Assembly: GCF_038630985.1 (NCBI RefSeq)
Contig: NZ_CP152049.1
Location: 996,001 to 1,060,000, forward strand
Length of the DNA stretch: 64,000 nucleotides
DNA from: Paenibacillus sp. FSL H8-0548
Lineage (GTDB): Bacteria > Bacillota > Bacilli > Paenibacillales > Paenibacillaceae
Direction of reading: 5' to 3'
In this document: in pieces, positions 27,801 through 35,659 of the stretch
Numbering within the stretch: position 1 is the first letter of the stretch
Layout: each line of letters opens with the position of its first letter
Program-made: the position numbers and the translations under genes
The notes under the pieces: generated by a model
Databases searched by the model: none
Seen by the model: only the letters and a program-made list of their open reading frames with translations
Told to the model about the DNA's origin: nothing

Positions 27801-30074
27801 ATATCGAACTCACATACGTTTGGAGAAAATGCTACGTTTGCATGGAGTAATGATGGTTTGCGCTTGACCGTTACATTAGGAGCAGGAGCTTCGATTACAA
27901 CGGCTGACAAGATATCGATCGGTGCGTCAAGCGGCATAACAGAAGTGACTGGAGCACAAGCTTTAGCGCCGACATCGGATTTTGTTATCAATGGCAGCTT
28001 CGGTTACACGGATGCACCTACTGTCATTGCTTTGATTGCGGCTAATAATGCAGGACAGCCTGGAACGAATACTGGCGACACGTTGACGCTTATCTTCGAT
28101 ATGGCTACGAATCGTCCGATCATTACGGACCTTTCGACCATCATTGAGGTTTCGAACGGGAAGTCGTTAGGATCAGGAGCGACTGCGACTTGGCTCGATA
28201 ACGGCCAAACGTTACGTATCACATTAGGATCAGGCGCGTCTATAACTACTAATGACACCATTACGATAAAAGCAGGAAATGGAATTTATGATTCATGGGA
28301 ATTTGCTGAATTAACAGCTATGGGCGGCTTGACGATTAATGGTACGTTCGGTGATTTAATTGTACCGAACATCATTTCAGTCGTTGGTTCCGATAAGAGC
28401 GGAACTACCGAGAGTTATGGAGATCAACTCATTATTACTTTCGATACTCCGACGAATGGTATTGCAGCTGAAGCAGGCATCATTCGTGTAACGAACAGCG
28501 AAGATGAAACTCTTGATTTGTCATACAGTGCATTGGATTGGTCACAAAACAATCAAGTGCTATCGGTGACTATCTCTACGTACTCATCCGTCACCGCATC
28601 TGTCTATGCTAATGTACGGGTTGGAGATATTCTGGATTTGTCTGGCTTAGGAATCAGGGATATTACGAATAGTGTTCCAGTTCAGGCTAATGAGCTGGTC
28701 ATCACAGGAAGCTTTGCGCCGGGGCTAATGCCGAGGTACTCCGCAGTAGCTACTAGCAATGACCGCAGCGCATCAGAGGGAATATACGGAACGATTGAGC
28801 TCATATTTACGACAGCAATGGACCGTTCTAAAGCGGTAGATATTGATGATATTATCGTTTCCAATGGTCATACCTTTGGCGACGGGGCGACTTTAGCATG
28901 GACGTCGGATAATGTTCTTACCATCACGGTGAAAAACGGAGCTACGGTAGAAGCGGGTGATCTCATCGACCTCTCCGCGCTTGAATTAATGGATGCTAAT
29001 CATATCGCGTATATTGATGTAAACGATGTTCAACAGGTGATTAACGGCAGCTTCGGATCAGTATTGTTGCCGGAAATAATCAACATTGTGGCAATCAATA
29101 CGGATGGTCATGCAGGTGCAGGAGCAGGTGACCGTATGATTATCACCTTCAATTCATCGGTGGCTGTCGATACAGACGTGTTCGATCTATCTCAAATTGA
29201 GATTAGCAATGGACATGATTTTGGTGAAAATCCAACATTTGAATGGAGCGTCGATAATACGTTCCTGACGATTACTTTGGGTAATGGTACAACCATAACT
29301 GCAAAGGATACCCTTTCTATCCTCGCAGGAAACGGAATCTACGATTTGACGGGTATGGCACAGATGAACGCTGTATCTGGATTGCAAATCGGCGGTAGCT
29401 TCGGTGAAGGGGTCGCTCCAGCGATCGTCTCCATTGTCGCATCCAGCGATGATAAACTATCTGAGGTAATTGGTTTAGGTTCAAAGATTACCATTACGTT
29501 CGATATGACGGTCAATCAAACGGGGGAATTGTCCAAATCACAGGTCGATGAAATCGTAGGGTTTGGTTCGAAGGTGCTCGGGACTGATTATAGCGGCTTA
29601 TGGGTAAATGGCAATCAACTGATAATTACCGTTACGGACGCGGAAGGGTCAACATTGGCGACTGGGGATTCCATTACCGTTATCGGCGTGAAAAACGTGT
29701 ATGGCACTTCCGATGCGATTAATGAAACGAAGTCATTGACGGGCAGCTTTGACGGTCGTCAGGTGAGTGTGGAGTCGTATGCATTAAACCGCATTACTGC
29801 TAGTAAGATGATAACTTCAGAAATTACGCTTCAGGCGATTAAAGAACACGCAGGTACAGAAACGGTCGTATTCCAGTTAATGAAGGGCGATACCGCTGTG
29901 CAAATTAGTACGACTACTCTTGATATTATCGGGCTGCAGAAATTAGCCTACGAGTTTAGCGGACTTGCAGGGGATTTGAATGAATACTCGGTGAAGGTCT
30001 TCATCTTGGATAATTTAACCAGCGACCTTAACTCTACACCGGAGCTTCTAGCACAAATTATTGAACTGAAATAA
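18801..30074 (+). CDS. Giant secreted repeat protein (3757 residues)
   Basis: The start at ATG 18801 has TAGGAGG 6 nt upstream; the frame is open 63 bp further without a ribosome site. A long charged n-region (about 28 residues, KIKKRRPKQEKK) precedes a Gly-rich hydrophobic core (VVGTVTGAVMIAGAVLPMM) and an AYA-A cleavage site, the style of accessory-Sec substrates. Five N-terminal modules of about 120 residues carry L.ETGANTG.F.G. Then come about 26 beta-sandwich-like modules of 110-120 residues (GAGAGDTVTIVFD..TNQP ... AWS.SQTLVVTLG ... AGIKDI..ES ... GTF), resembling SbsA_Ig-type domains. No Cys-rich region, SLH domain or LPXTG is seen. It may form an S-layer or adhesin held by the adjacent SLH protein. 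Confidence 0.9.
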   Translation: MTGYEDEQEKMKESKIKKRRPKQEKKSNVVGTVTGAVMIAGAVLPMMPAMTAYAASTGTMSVDKSFVAVGESVNITVTDTNNGDTVLNTDSGSVQTTTVAVSSPDDALRSPLMITLTETGANTGIFQGSLKLVDTNTTSPAANEIKVQNNNAVSILDPNWDNPDALSPIVINVTRRDYATGAVKLYDNVSNSLINSLVHDGQVVRVELTDADLNTSTTTVQTRAVNLTTTAGVNGNDLILTETGNNTGVFEGTFTVGDDIAPAHNERFYIEYADEHMENTLNGTVTKTLLYRNFSAAALTVTPGTAATNEPITVELTDLDLNLDEANAENVSVKISSQADSTGLSLTLTETGANTGVFRGSFEMEAGATNAGAHKISVANNGTVTINYTDLRDAAGLSSSITDTVVRKDHTTANVALDKSFVVVGETVTVTVTDLEFANGASNESLSVNVASSITDSAGIDVFVTETNDTGVFTGTFVVQAFTDASATPKELGVGTNLEMITATYLDNHKADNTSGTVTYTAQRKDRMTGILNYSRLSSPDGELIQVELQDTDLDTLSNVAESVNVAVRSTDDETGFVLSLKETGVNTAMFVGTFKPVRTETNSTNSPQELQVLSYGTNMIVTYTDFARANNTPGNIVTTFANVQIPKITSIAAAEAGDFEVGAGEEDTVTIVFDIATNMPTIAAADIASALILDEGSWGTVASAAWSNSQTLVVTLGSGATLKNDAVITIDGSAAIKNAAGTSASSVASEAINGTFGSQVPAISSITAEEGGDLEVGAGAGDTVTIVFDVETNQPTLDAANLATTLELSAGSWGTVENGLSVAWSNSRTLVVTLGSNATVKKGATITLDSSANVKDIGEESLASTASSTISSGTFYSAVPRISSVTAAEGGASDIGAGAGDTLTIVFDIATDQPAIAPGTLATALGLSAGSWGTGASAAWSDSSTLVVTLGTGATVKKGETLTLDATASIRDIGQESLASTASAVIGGTFGSQVPAITSVTAAEGGASEVGAGAGDTVTIVFDVPTNQPVIAAADIATALGLSAGSWGTGPNGLSAAWSSSQTLVVTLGTDATVKKGATITLSASAGITDIGEESAASTDSAAINGTFGSSVPIIVSVIAAEDGVEEVGAGAGDTVTIAFDVPTNQPAIAAVNIATALGLSAGSWGTEANGLSVAWSSNQTLVVTLGSDATVKKGATITLNATAGIKDIGAESAASTASALIDGTFFSKVPNIVSVTAAEDGAEEVGAGAGDTVTIVFDEQTNRPAIAAASIATALVLNEGSWGTEANGLSATWSNSQTLVVTLGSDATVKKGATITLDVSAGIKDIGEESAASTVNAVIDGTFFSQVPSIVSVTAAEGGAIEVGAGAGDTLTIEFDVPTNQPVIAAANIATFLGLNAGSWGTGANGLSAVWSNSQTLVVTLGSDATVKKGATITLDTLAGIKDIGEESAASTVSAVIDGTFFSQVPSIVSVMAAEAGASEAGAGAGDTVTIVFDVPTNQPVIAAGDVATALGLSEGSWGTGLSAAWSDSQTLVVTLGSGATVKKGATITLNASAGIKDIGAESTASTADAVIDGSFGVGAIPAITSVTAAEDGAEEVGAGAGDTVTIAFNVPTNQPAIAAANIATALGLSAGSWGTEANGLSAAWSSNQTLVVTLGSDATVKKGATITLNATAGIKDIGAESAASTASALIDGTFFSKVPNIVSVTAAEDGAEEVGAGAGDTVTIVFDEQTNRPAIAAASIATALVLNEGSWGTEANGLSATWSNSQTLVVTLGSDATVKKGATITLDVSAGIKDIGEESAASTVNAVIDGTFFSQVPSIVSVTAAEGGAIEVGAGAGDTLTIEFDVPTNQPVIAAANIATFLGLNAGSWGTGANGLSAAWSDSQTLVVTLGSDATVKKGASISLNSLAGILDIGEESLASTDSTAIEGTFGSQLPSIVSVTAAEGGIPEVGAGLGDTVTIVFDTPTNQPTIAPGDIATALGLNKGIWGTGATAAWTDNQTLVVTLGSDATVRKDASITLNASAGIKDIGEESVVSTDSAVIGGTFGVGTVPNIVAIEATNDSGLGGVDAGDKVTIKFSTLTNQADVDLTYLTLSSSHTWGTGASVEWSAADTLVITLGNAATIAVGDTLSIAAGAGIKDVTGESVAMVGNGVISGTFGASTAPVISSVVATNGGGTAFVEAGDTIVITFNTAFDKTGFDSSKITVSGGRTFGTGATFTWSTESLTIVLGANPTIQIGDELTFEAGNGIYDATGHEELAEITQAIGGNFGVAVAPKLTNVYASNSNGTPGAGEGDRILFVFDTPTNKAAVGSGQFTINNGHTLGTSPTFTWSADGQQLTVTLGAGANVTKNDTISIGAASGISEVTGVEALAATGPIAINGSFGEAEAPSVITAIAANNAGIPGTNAGDTLTFIFDKATNQPAIANPSSLIGVSNGHSLGAGATAVWFDNGETLRITLGTGATVTTTDTISIQASNGIFDEWEAAEFAGVLNLPISGSFGTATAPVISSVVATNGGGTAFVEAGDTIVITFDTAFDSSDFDSSKITVNNGHTFGTGASFTWSNESLTIVLGANPTIQIGDELTFEAGNGIYDATGHEELAEITQAIGGNFGVAVAPKLTNVYASNSNGTPGAGEGDRILFVFDTPTNKAAVGSGQFTINNGHTLGTSPTFTWSADGQQLTVTLGAGANVTKNDTISIGASSGISEVTGVEALAATGPIAINGSFGEAEAPSVITAIAANNAGIPGTNAGDTLTFIFDKATNQPAIANPSSLIGVSNGHSLGVGATAVWLDNGETLRITLGTGATVTTSDTITIQASNGIFDEWAAAEFAGVLNLPISGSFGTAAAPVISSVIATNGGGTAYVEAGDTIVITFNTAFDSSDFDSSKITVNNGHTFGTGASFNWSNESLTIVLGANPTIQIGDELTFEAGNGIYDATGQEELAEVAKAIGGNFGVAVAPGLTSVYATNANGTPGVGAGDRIIFTFDTRTNAANVDLSKFNISNSHTFGENATFAWSNDGLRLTVTLGAGASITTADKISIGASSGITEVTGAQALAPTSDFVINGSFGYTDAPTVIALIAANNAGQPGTNTGDTLTLIFDMATNRPIITDLSTIIEVSNGKSLGSGATATWLDNGQTLRITLGSGASITTNDTITIKAGNGIYDSWEFAELTAMGGLTINGTFGDLIVPNIISVVGSDKSGTTESYGDQLIITFDTPTNGIAAEAGIIRVTNSEDETLDLSYSALDWSQNNQVLSVTISTYSSVTASVYANVRVGDILDLSGLGIRDITNSVPVQANELVITGSFAPGLMPRYSAVATSNDRSASEGIYGTIELIFTTAMDRSKAVDIDDIIVSNGHTFGDGATLAWTSDNVLTITVKNGATVEAGDLIDLSALELMDANHIAYIDVNDVQQVINGSFGSVLLPEIINIVAINTDGHAGAGAGDRMIITFNSSVAVDTDVFDLSQIEISNGHDFGENPTFEWSVDNTFLTITLGNGTTITAKDTLSILAGNGIYDLTGMAQMNAVSGLQIGGSFGEGVAPAIVSIVASSDDKLSEVIGLGSKITITFDMTVNQTGELSKSQVDEIVGFGSKVLGTDYSGLWVNGNQLIITVTDAEGSTLATGDSITVIGVKNVYGTSDAINETKSLTGSFDGRQVSVESYALNRITASKMITSEITLQAIKEHAGTETVVFQLMKGDTAVQISTTTLDIIGLQKLAYEFSGLAGDLNEYSVKVFILDNLTSDLNSTPELLAQIIELK
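22150..24440 (+). repeat. Recent 1410-bp tandem segmental duplication in the giant gene
   Basis: The segment of about 22150-23025 recurs at 23560-24435 with a constant offset of 1410 bp (470 codons, four modules). From about 22331 to 23018 the two copies look identical by eye, including synonymous positions. This shows a recent in-frame duplication. Confidence 0.85.
25286..28354 (+). repeat. Three-copy 1023-bp higher-order repeat
   Basis: A block of three different modules (APVISSVVATNGGG, APKLTNVYASNSNG and APSVITAIAANNAG types) repeats with a 1023-bp period: anchors CGGAACAGCG at 25331, 26354 and 27377. The first two copies are near-identical; the third has diverged in its second and third modules. 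Confidence 0.85.
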
Positions 30075-30081
30075 CACGAGC

Positions 30082-30110
30082 AGCGCTTCGCAGCATTATG
30101 GCGAAGCGCT
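30082..30110 (+). other. Intercistronic hairpin between the giant and SLH genes
   Basis: AGCGCTTCGC (30082-30091) pairs perfectly with GCGAAGCGCT (30101-30110) around a 9-nt loop, 7 bp after the giant gene stop, with no T tract after it. It may protect or process the mRNA end, or adjust the ratio of the two products. Confidence 0.6.
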
Positions 30111-30141
30111 CCTCAATACGCATAAGAAAGGATGTCCATAC

Positions 30142-32163
30142 TTGAAAAAACAACTATTTAGGTCAATTTTGGCTACTATTGTGATGGCCTTGATGCTATT
30201 ACCGTTCTCAGCATTTGCATGGGCAATCTCGGATGTCGATATCGATGTAAGTAAATCCATATATGCTCCTAATGAAATGGTTCTCATTACGGGAACGGTT
30301 CCTGCTAAGCAGGACATCACGATGAAAGTCATATTCAATGGGGGTGTTGTTTATGTGGATGCCATACCTGCCGCAGATAACGACGGCTCTATCAGTTTCT
30401 CTACGAAATTCGGTTTAGTTGGCTTGTATACGGTTGTCGTAGGAAGTGGAGCGAATCCAGTTGATATGGCTACCTTTGAAGTTAAATCCAGTGATATCGA
30501 TGGTGGTATTGGTGGTGACACAGGCGGCGCAATTGTTACTCCAGAAGGTTCAATTTACGAAAACGTTAAGAATTCTACAAATTTGTTAGTTGAGCAGCTT
30601 GGAACTCTAGGTTCAAATTCAACCGCACAACAAATTCGTGATTTGATTGCGGAACTGTTGCCAACACTGCAGTCCAATCTCCAGTTGTTGAGCAGTATTG
30701 AAGACAGCGCTCAACGCGTTGAAGCATTTAATCTGTTAACTTCGGTTATGAAGCAAATAGGAGATAAGGTCGTCAGCGTGAGCGATACAAGCTCGGTGAT
30801 TTCAATGTTGGAATCTGTATTCCTATATTATGGAGAAGCTACCCGAGTAGCTGAGCAGATTAATCTGGACAATACGGAGATTAAACAATCTACAGTTTCG
30901 TTGGCTACCTTGATCTTGTCGCGAGTAGGGACCGTCGGTACAGATTCGTTGATTATAACGGATTCTTCGTCTAGTTTTATCGTATCCGTAGAAGGCGATG
31001 CGATTGCTGGAATTATCGAACGACTGCTCGATGGGAAAAAACGTTTAGCGGGTGTATTGAATCAACAAAAGCTGGCAACAGAAGAGCTTGATCTTTATCT
31101 GACGTTATCCATTAACCTGGATGCTGCTGGAAATGTAGACTTATCGCTTTCGAAAGAGCAAGTGGACAAGCTTAAAGCGAGCGGAATCTCACTGGTTGTT
31201 CAGAACGATACCATCACAATTGCTTTAGCTTCAGGAGCGATTCCTACATTAGATGAGAATACTGTATCTCTTGCTCTACGGTTTCACACTCCTAACCAAT
31301 TGGAGGAGATAATAAACAAGCAGCCTGGATATATTTCTTCCGTAAACCTACCGGTTAAAGATTTCCATCTTGTTGCCATTGACGCTAATGGAAATGAGAC
31401 CTCTTTAAGCGATCAATTCTTAGGAGATGTAAAGGTTAGTTTCCTTTTGGATGGCATAGACAAGAGTAAACTGGATTTGGATAAGCTTGCTGTTTATTAC
31501 TACAACGAAACTACTGCCAAATGGGAAATCATTAGTGCCAAATACAATGCTGCTACTAATGCTATGGACTATTTACCGAAGCATTTTAGTACGTATACGG
31601 TTGTACAAGTCAATAAATCATTTGCAGATATTACGGGCAGATGGTCTCAGCGCGTCATTGAAGTCGCTTATGCCAAAGGTATCCTGTCAGGCAAAAGTGA
31701 AAGCTCATTTGATCCTTCTGCAAATGTAACGCGTGCAGAATTCGCGACTATGCTGGTCAATACTCTTGGACTAACCGGATCAGGTAAAGCCAAGTTTTCT
31801 GATGTTGCCGCAAGCGCGTGGTATGCTGATGCTGTTTCCGCCGCTTATGAATCAGGATTGGTAACAGGCGTGGATGAGACTCATTTTGCTCCGAATGCCA
31901 AAATCACTCGTGAACAAATGGCTACAATGATTGGCCGGGCGTTAACATTCTCTAAATCGATAACTCCTGCGACGGCAGCAGATATTGTATTATTGTCAAA
32001 ATTTACGGATCATAATCTAGTATCGGCTTGGGCCTCCGAGTGGGTCGCACTAGTCGTTAAAGAAGAAATTATGAACGGGGTTAGTGCTACATCACTGGCA
32101 CCAAAGGTTTTGGCAACTCGTGAGCAAGCGGCTAAATTGATGCTTGACCTATTTAATTATTAA
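30142..32163 (+). CDS. SLH-domain cell-wall-anchored protein (673 residues)
   Basis: Begins at TTG 30142 (AGAAAGGATG 12 nt upstream) with an ordinary Sec signal (LFRSILATIVMALMLLPFSAFAWA). A beta domain of about 100 residues is followed by a Gly/Asp linker (GGIGGDTGG, about residues 118-130), a helical middle (about 140-330), a beta-rich part ending in YLPKHFSTYTVVQ, and three SLH domains at about 497-673 (SFADITGRWSQRVIEVAYAKGI, FSDVAASAWYADAV, FTDHNLVSAWASEWV). Repeated TR(A/E)(E/Q) motifs mark each. SLH domains bind pyruvylated secondary cell-wall polymer. It is 67 bp behind the giant gene, so it may anchor it. Confidence 0.92.
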   Translation: MKKQLFRSILATIVMALMLLPFSAFAWAISDVDIDVSKSIYAPNEMVLITGTVPAKQDITMKVIFNGGVVYVDAIPAADNDGSISFSTKFGLVGLYTVVVGSGANPVDMATFEVKSSDIDGGIGGDTGGAIVTPEGSIYENVKNSTNLLVEQLGTLGSNSTAQQIRDLIAELLPTLQSNLQLLSSIEDSAQRVEAFNLLTSVMKQIGDKVVSVSDTSSVISMLESVFLYYGEATRVAEQINLDNTEIKQSTVSLATLILSRVGTVGTDSLIITDSSSSFIVSVEGDAIAGIIERLLDGKKRLAGVLNQQKLATEELDLYLTLSINLDAAGNVDLSLSKEQVDKLKASGISLVVQNDTITIALASGAIPTLDENTVSLALRFHTPNQLEEIINKQPGYISSVNLPVKDFHLVAIDANGNETSLSDQFLGDVKVSFLLDGIDKSKLDLDKLAVYYYNETTAKWEIISAKYNAATNAMDYLPKHFSTYTVVQVNKSFADITGRWSQRVIEVAYAKGILSGKSESSFDPSANVTRAEFATMLVNTLGLTGSGKAKFSDVAASAWYADAVSAAYESGLVTGVDETHFAPNAKITREQMATMIGRALTFSKSITPATAADIVLLSKFTDHNLVSAWASEWVALVVKEEIMNGVSATSLAPKVLATREQAAKLMLDLFNY

Positions 32164-32180
32164 ATGGAAGAATGCATTTG

Positions 32181-32228
32181 GAAGCAAGCAGGCGTCGGTA
32201 TCTACCGGTGTCAGCTTGCTTCGTTTTC
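32181..32228 (+). terminator. Terminator after the surface-protein operon
   Basis: GAAGCAAGC (32181-32189) pairs with GCTTGCTTC (32214-32222), with an inner CGGTATCTACCG stem, followed by GTTTTC. It ends the secA2/giant/SLH unit. Confidence 0.85.
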
Positions 32229-32547
32229 ATTTCAAGATAAGTCTGGAATCCCTATAGTTGACATAACTGAATAATGGAAAAATAACATGAAGAACTGATT
32301 GACTGAATCGTTGCATAGGACTCATAAGCAGAATATATTCATTGGAAATTTGAATCCGTTGGGGATTCAAATGCAATTGGATATGAAAGCAGCAATTCTC
32401 ACAGATCATCGATTGGTGGATTACACTTATGTATCTCACGAACGAACGGGCAGAATCAATCGTATGCCAGACGAGCACAGCGAGTTGAAGGAATCTGGAT
32501 AAATGCGCAATAATTCACTTTCAAGCACAATGACGTCCGGATTGTAA
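32229..32547. other. Gene-free stretch
   Basis: No supported gene; only short frames without ribosome binding sites. It may hold the unrecognisable 5' part of the decayed symporter gene. Confidence 0.4.
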
Positions 32548-33192
32548 ATATTAATGTAGAACGAACAACATTATCCACATTCAGAACAATGGGAGCAACG
32601 CTTGCTGGACTGATTATAAATGTAGCAGGGCCTTTGCTTATATTCGTAGACAAAACAAACCTCTGATTTGGATTCTTGTCGCATCTCTGGCTTTCATGGT
32701 GTGCTTTATGCTTATCGGCGCGGTTAACGTATATTTATTCAAAAATTATTTTGGAAGTACTACAGCATTAAGTATGGTAGGGTTGATTCAAACCATAGCT
32801 GTATTTGTTGCCATACCGATGGTAAAACCTCTTGTGGCGAAATTTGGTAAAAAAGAAGTAGCATCAGCTGGACTGCTGCTTTCAGCGGTTGTATATGGCA
32901 TACTGTACCTTCTGCCTGATTTAACACTAACCGCATTTATTTCACATTTGCCCGTAAGGTGGGTCAAGCCATTGCTGGTGGACTTGGAGGCTTCGCAATT
33001 GCGTCAGTAGGATATAATCCTAAACTGGAAGTGCAAACGCAAAGTACGCTGGATGGCATTCATAGACTGGCTACTTTAATGCCTGCAGCTATCCTAATAG
33101 TCATCGTCCTAATTATTATTTTCTTATATCCGTTAAATAAACAGCGGACGATTCAACTCTCTACGGATCTGGCAGAGAGAAGAAAAGCTTAA
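32548..33192 (+). pseudogene. GPH-family (MelB-like) sugar:cation symporter remnant
   Basis: Three frame-shifted pieces make up the C-terminal half of a glycoside-pentoside-hexuronide symporter. The first is RTTLSTFRTMGATLAGL... (about 32548). The second runs from MVCFMLIGAVNVYLF to ISHLPV (32696-about 32960), a membrane block with MVKPLVAKFGKKEV as a cytoplasmic loop. The third is GQAIAGGLGGFAIASVGYNP through PLNKQRTIQLSTDL (32959-33192). Frameshifts near 32660 and 32955 and the missing N-terminal half make it nonfunctional. Confidence 0.8.
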
Positions 33193-33279
33193 ACAGCCTA
33201 CCTGATGAAAGAAAAAGAAAAAACAACTTCCGCTAATAGGTTGTAGCTGAGACTATAACTTAGATAATAGAAATAGATA

Positions 33280-33336
33280 AAAACCGAGCGTATAGGACGA
33301 GAGTTAAATTTTCATCCTATACGCTCGGTTTTCTAT
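33280..33336. terminator. Bidirectional terminator
   Basis: A perfect 17-bp stem (AAACCGAGCGTATAGGA / TCCTATACGCTCGGTTT) with a 16-18 nt loop carries T runs on both strands, serving the symporter remnant on the plus strand and brnQ on the minus strand. Confidence 0.9.
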
Positions 33337-33414
33337 ATAAGTTGATTTTGAAAAATGAAGTGTAAGCGAAGTGAGAAGATCGTAAGAATGATCTATTTAG
33401 GTCTTAAAGTTTTG

Positions 33415-34734
33415 TTATATCTTCTGGCGGGACGATGGCATGGCCCATCCGAGAATAGCACCAACAAATGCCGGTAGGAGCCAGCCTAATCCGATTTTAT
33501 TCATTGGTAGATAGTCATTGAACAACGTATGCAGGAATGGAAGCTTTAGGCCAGTATCCGCGAGTCCATCGACTAAGCTTATCATGAAGGTTAGGATAAG
33601 GCTTACGTGATAGACCTGTTTCTTTCCTTTGAACAGAGGGTGAAGAAAGGTTAAGAGCATGAGCATGATCGCTAATGGATAGATGATAGTTAGTACGGGC
33701 ACGGATATCTCAATCAGCTGAGTTAGTCCGACATTGGCAAAGGCTGCGCTCACTACGGATAAAATAATGGCGAACAATTTATAGGAAATGGACGGAATAA
33801 GCTTATTCAGATAGGTGCTGCAAGAAGTTATTAGCCCGATACTTGTAGTCAAGCAGGCTAATAATACGATAGCTCCAAGAATGATACCGCCGAATGTTCC
33901 GAAATAGTAGTTCGAGACCCGTGTAAGAACCTCTCCGCCGTTTTCAAGATAGCCGAATTTCTCAACGCTTGTTGCCCCAATATAAGCGATAACGGAATAA
34001 ATTACTGCAAGAATAGACGCAGAGATTGCAGTTGTTTTCAAGCATACGATCAGCAGATGCTTTTTGGACTGCGCGCCTCTTTCTTTGATTGCGTTAATAA
34101 TGATAATACCGAATACAAACGCTGCTAGGGCATCCATTGTCAGATACCCCTCTTGGAATCCATTAAAGAAGGAATGGACTGCATAACTGTCGACAGGCGT
34201 CTGGAAGTCGCCAATGGGGTTCACGATCGCTGTAATAGCCAATATTCCAATGAACAGAATGAGCATCGGGGTCAGAACCTTTCCAACGATATCGATAATT
34301 TTTGCAGGATTCAAAGAGAAGATACAGGTTAGGCTGAAGTACAGCACAGTAAATATCAATAAAGGTGCATGTCCAGCTCCATCCGATATAAAGGGCTTGA
34401 TCGCGATCTCATAGGAGACGCTTCCTGTCCGCGGGATTGCGAACAACGGTCCGATCGTCAAATATAGAATAGTCGTGAATAGGATGCCGAAGAGCGGATG
34501 AACCCGGCTAGCAAGAGATAGCAGATCCGACTTGCCGGAGAAGCCCAAGGCGATAACGCCGAGCAAGGGCAGACAGACGCCGGTAATCAGAAATCCAAAG
34601 TTGGCTGACCAAATCGAGGTTCCTGCTGCTTGTCCCATCATTGCAGGGAAAACCAAGTTGCCTGCGCCGAAGAATAGGGCGAATAGAAGGAGTGCAATAA
34701 CGAAAATATCTTTAGTTGGAATTTTGCTGTTCAT
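33415..34734 (-). CDS. brnQ: Branched-chain amino acid:cation symporter
   Basis: A 439-residue membrane protein with the LIVCS/BrnQ opening KDIFVIALLLFALFFGAGNLVFPAMMGQAAG and the conserved GFQEGYLTMDALAAFVFG around residue 210. About 12 membrane segments are evident. It takes up Leu, Ile and Val with Na+ or H+. The start is ATG 34734, with AGGAG about 11 nt upstream; the longer frame to 34779 has no site. It is a lone gene. I looked for a T-box leader in 34740-34970 and did not see one. Confidence 0.93.
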   Translation of the reverse strand: MNSKIPTKDIFVIALLLFALFFGAGNLVFPAMMGQAAGTSIWSANFGFLITGVCLPLLGVIALGFSGKSDLLSLASRVHPLFGILFTTILYLTIGPLFAIPRTGSVSYEIAIKPFISDGAGHAPLLIFTVLYFSLTCIFSLNPAKIIDIVGKVLTPMLILFIGILAITAIVNPIGDFQTPVDSYAVHSFFNGFQEGYLTMDALAAFVFGIIIINAIKERGAQSKKHLLIVCLKTTAISASILAVIYSVIAYIGATSVEKFGYLENGGEVLTRVSNYYFGTFGGIILGAIVLLACLTTSIGLITSCSTYLNKLIPSISYKLFAIILSVVSAAFANVGLTQLIEISVPVLTIIYPLAIMLMLLTFLHPLFKGKKQVYHVSLILTFMISLVDGLADTGLKLPFLHTLFNDYLPMNKIGLGWLLPAFVGAILGWAMPSSRQKI

Positions 34735-34971
34735 GATGACTGACTCTCCTGTGTAATTTGATAATAGGTTTAGTTGCAACGATAACTTGGCTGTTCAGAT
34801 AGACGGACCAAGGGTTTAATATAACTGCAATTGAGTTTTAGTGCAAATTCAATATTTACTTTAACAGGTTTACTTTGGGCTAAAAGAATAAATCAGGTGA
34901 ACGTCTACAAATATACAATTCTATTGTGTACTATTAAGAATATGAACATACATATCTAAAGGAGGCCGGAC

Positions 34972-35633
34972 ATGGCGGATAAATTCGTTATCATTACAGG
35001 AGCGAATTCGGGGATAGGCAGAGCGGCAGCTTTAAAGTTTGTGACAGAAGGATATTTTGTTATTATGGCCTGCCGGAATATTGAAATGAGTAAAGCGGTA
35101 CAGCGAGAAATTAAGGCAGCATCAAGCAATGTCAACGTAGATTTAATGGAGCTTGATGTATCTTCTTTTGATTCTATTCGAAATTTTTGCTCAGTCTTCA
35201 AAGCCAAATATCCGCGCCTCGACCTATTGATACATAATGCTGCTTATTTGAATCATGGAGAAAAGGAATATAAGCTTAGTCCCGAGCAGATCGAATTAAG
35301 CGGAAAATAGAATTTGATAATTTACGCGGCGAATTTCAGAGCAATCGGGTTTACAGCGTCTATAAGATGTACGGAGACTCGAAAATGGCGCTATTAATGT
35401 TGAGCTTTAAATGGGCAGAGCAGTTTAAAAGCCAAGGGATCAAAGTCAACGCCCTTCTAATTACAGGTCAGCTTATCAATCATAAGAGAGAGCTTGTTCA
35501 GCCAGCTGCAAGCGAAATAGGTTTTGCACAATTGAAAAATATATTCGGATCGGGCAGTTATCCTCAATATGCGACTGATCCTCAAAATATCGAAAAAATA
35601 TGGCGTTTAAGCACCGCCTTAATTGAAGAATAA
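34972..35633 (+). pseudogene. Short-chain dehydrogenase/reductase, broken
   Basis: The first piece (34972-35310, AAAGGAGG upstream) gives the SDR N-terminus: FVIITGANSGIGRAA (TGxxxGxG cofactor site, residues 7-18), ELDVSSFDS and DLLIHNAA. It stops at a TAG. A second frame from about 35304 gives IEFDNLRGEFQSN...YKMYGDSKMALLM with the catalytic Y...K (YGDSK) and continues to a TAA at 35633. The segment between NAAYL and the active site, including the catalytic Ser region, is shortened by about 40-60 residues and the frame is shifted. The retinol-dehydrogenase-like SDR is therefore inactive. Confidence 0.85.
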
Positions 35634-35659
35634 GAAGAGCTGGAAATAATCTTACAGAA

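Noticed and set aside
34740..34971. T-box leader for brnQ
   Set aside because: No T-box consensus sequence or specifier-like hairpin and no terminator was seen.
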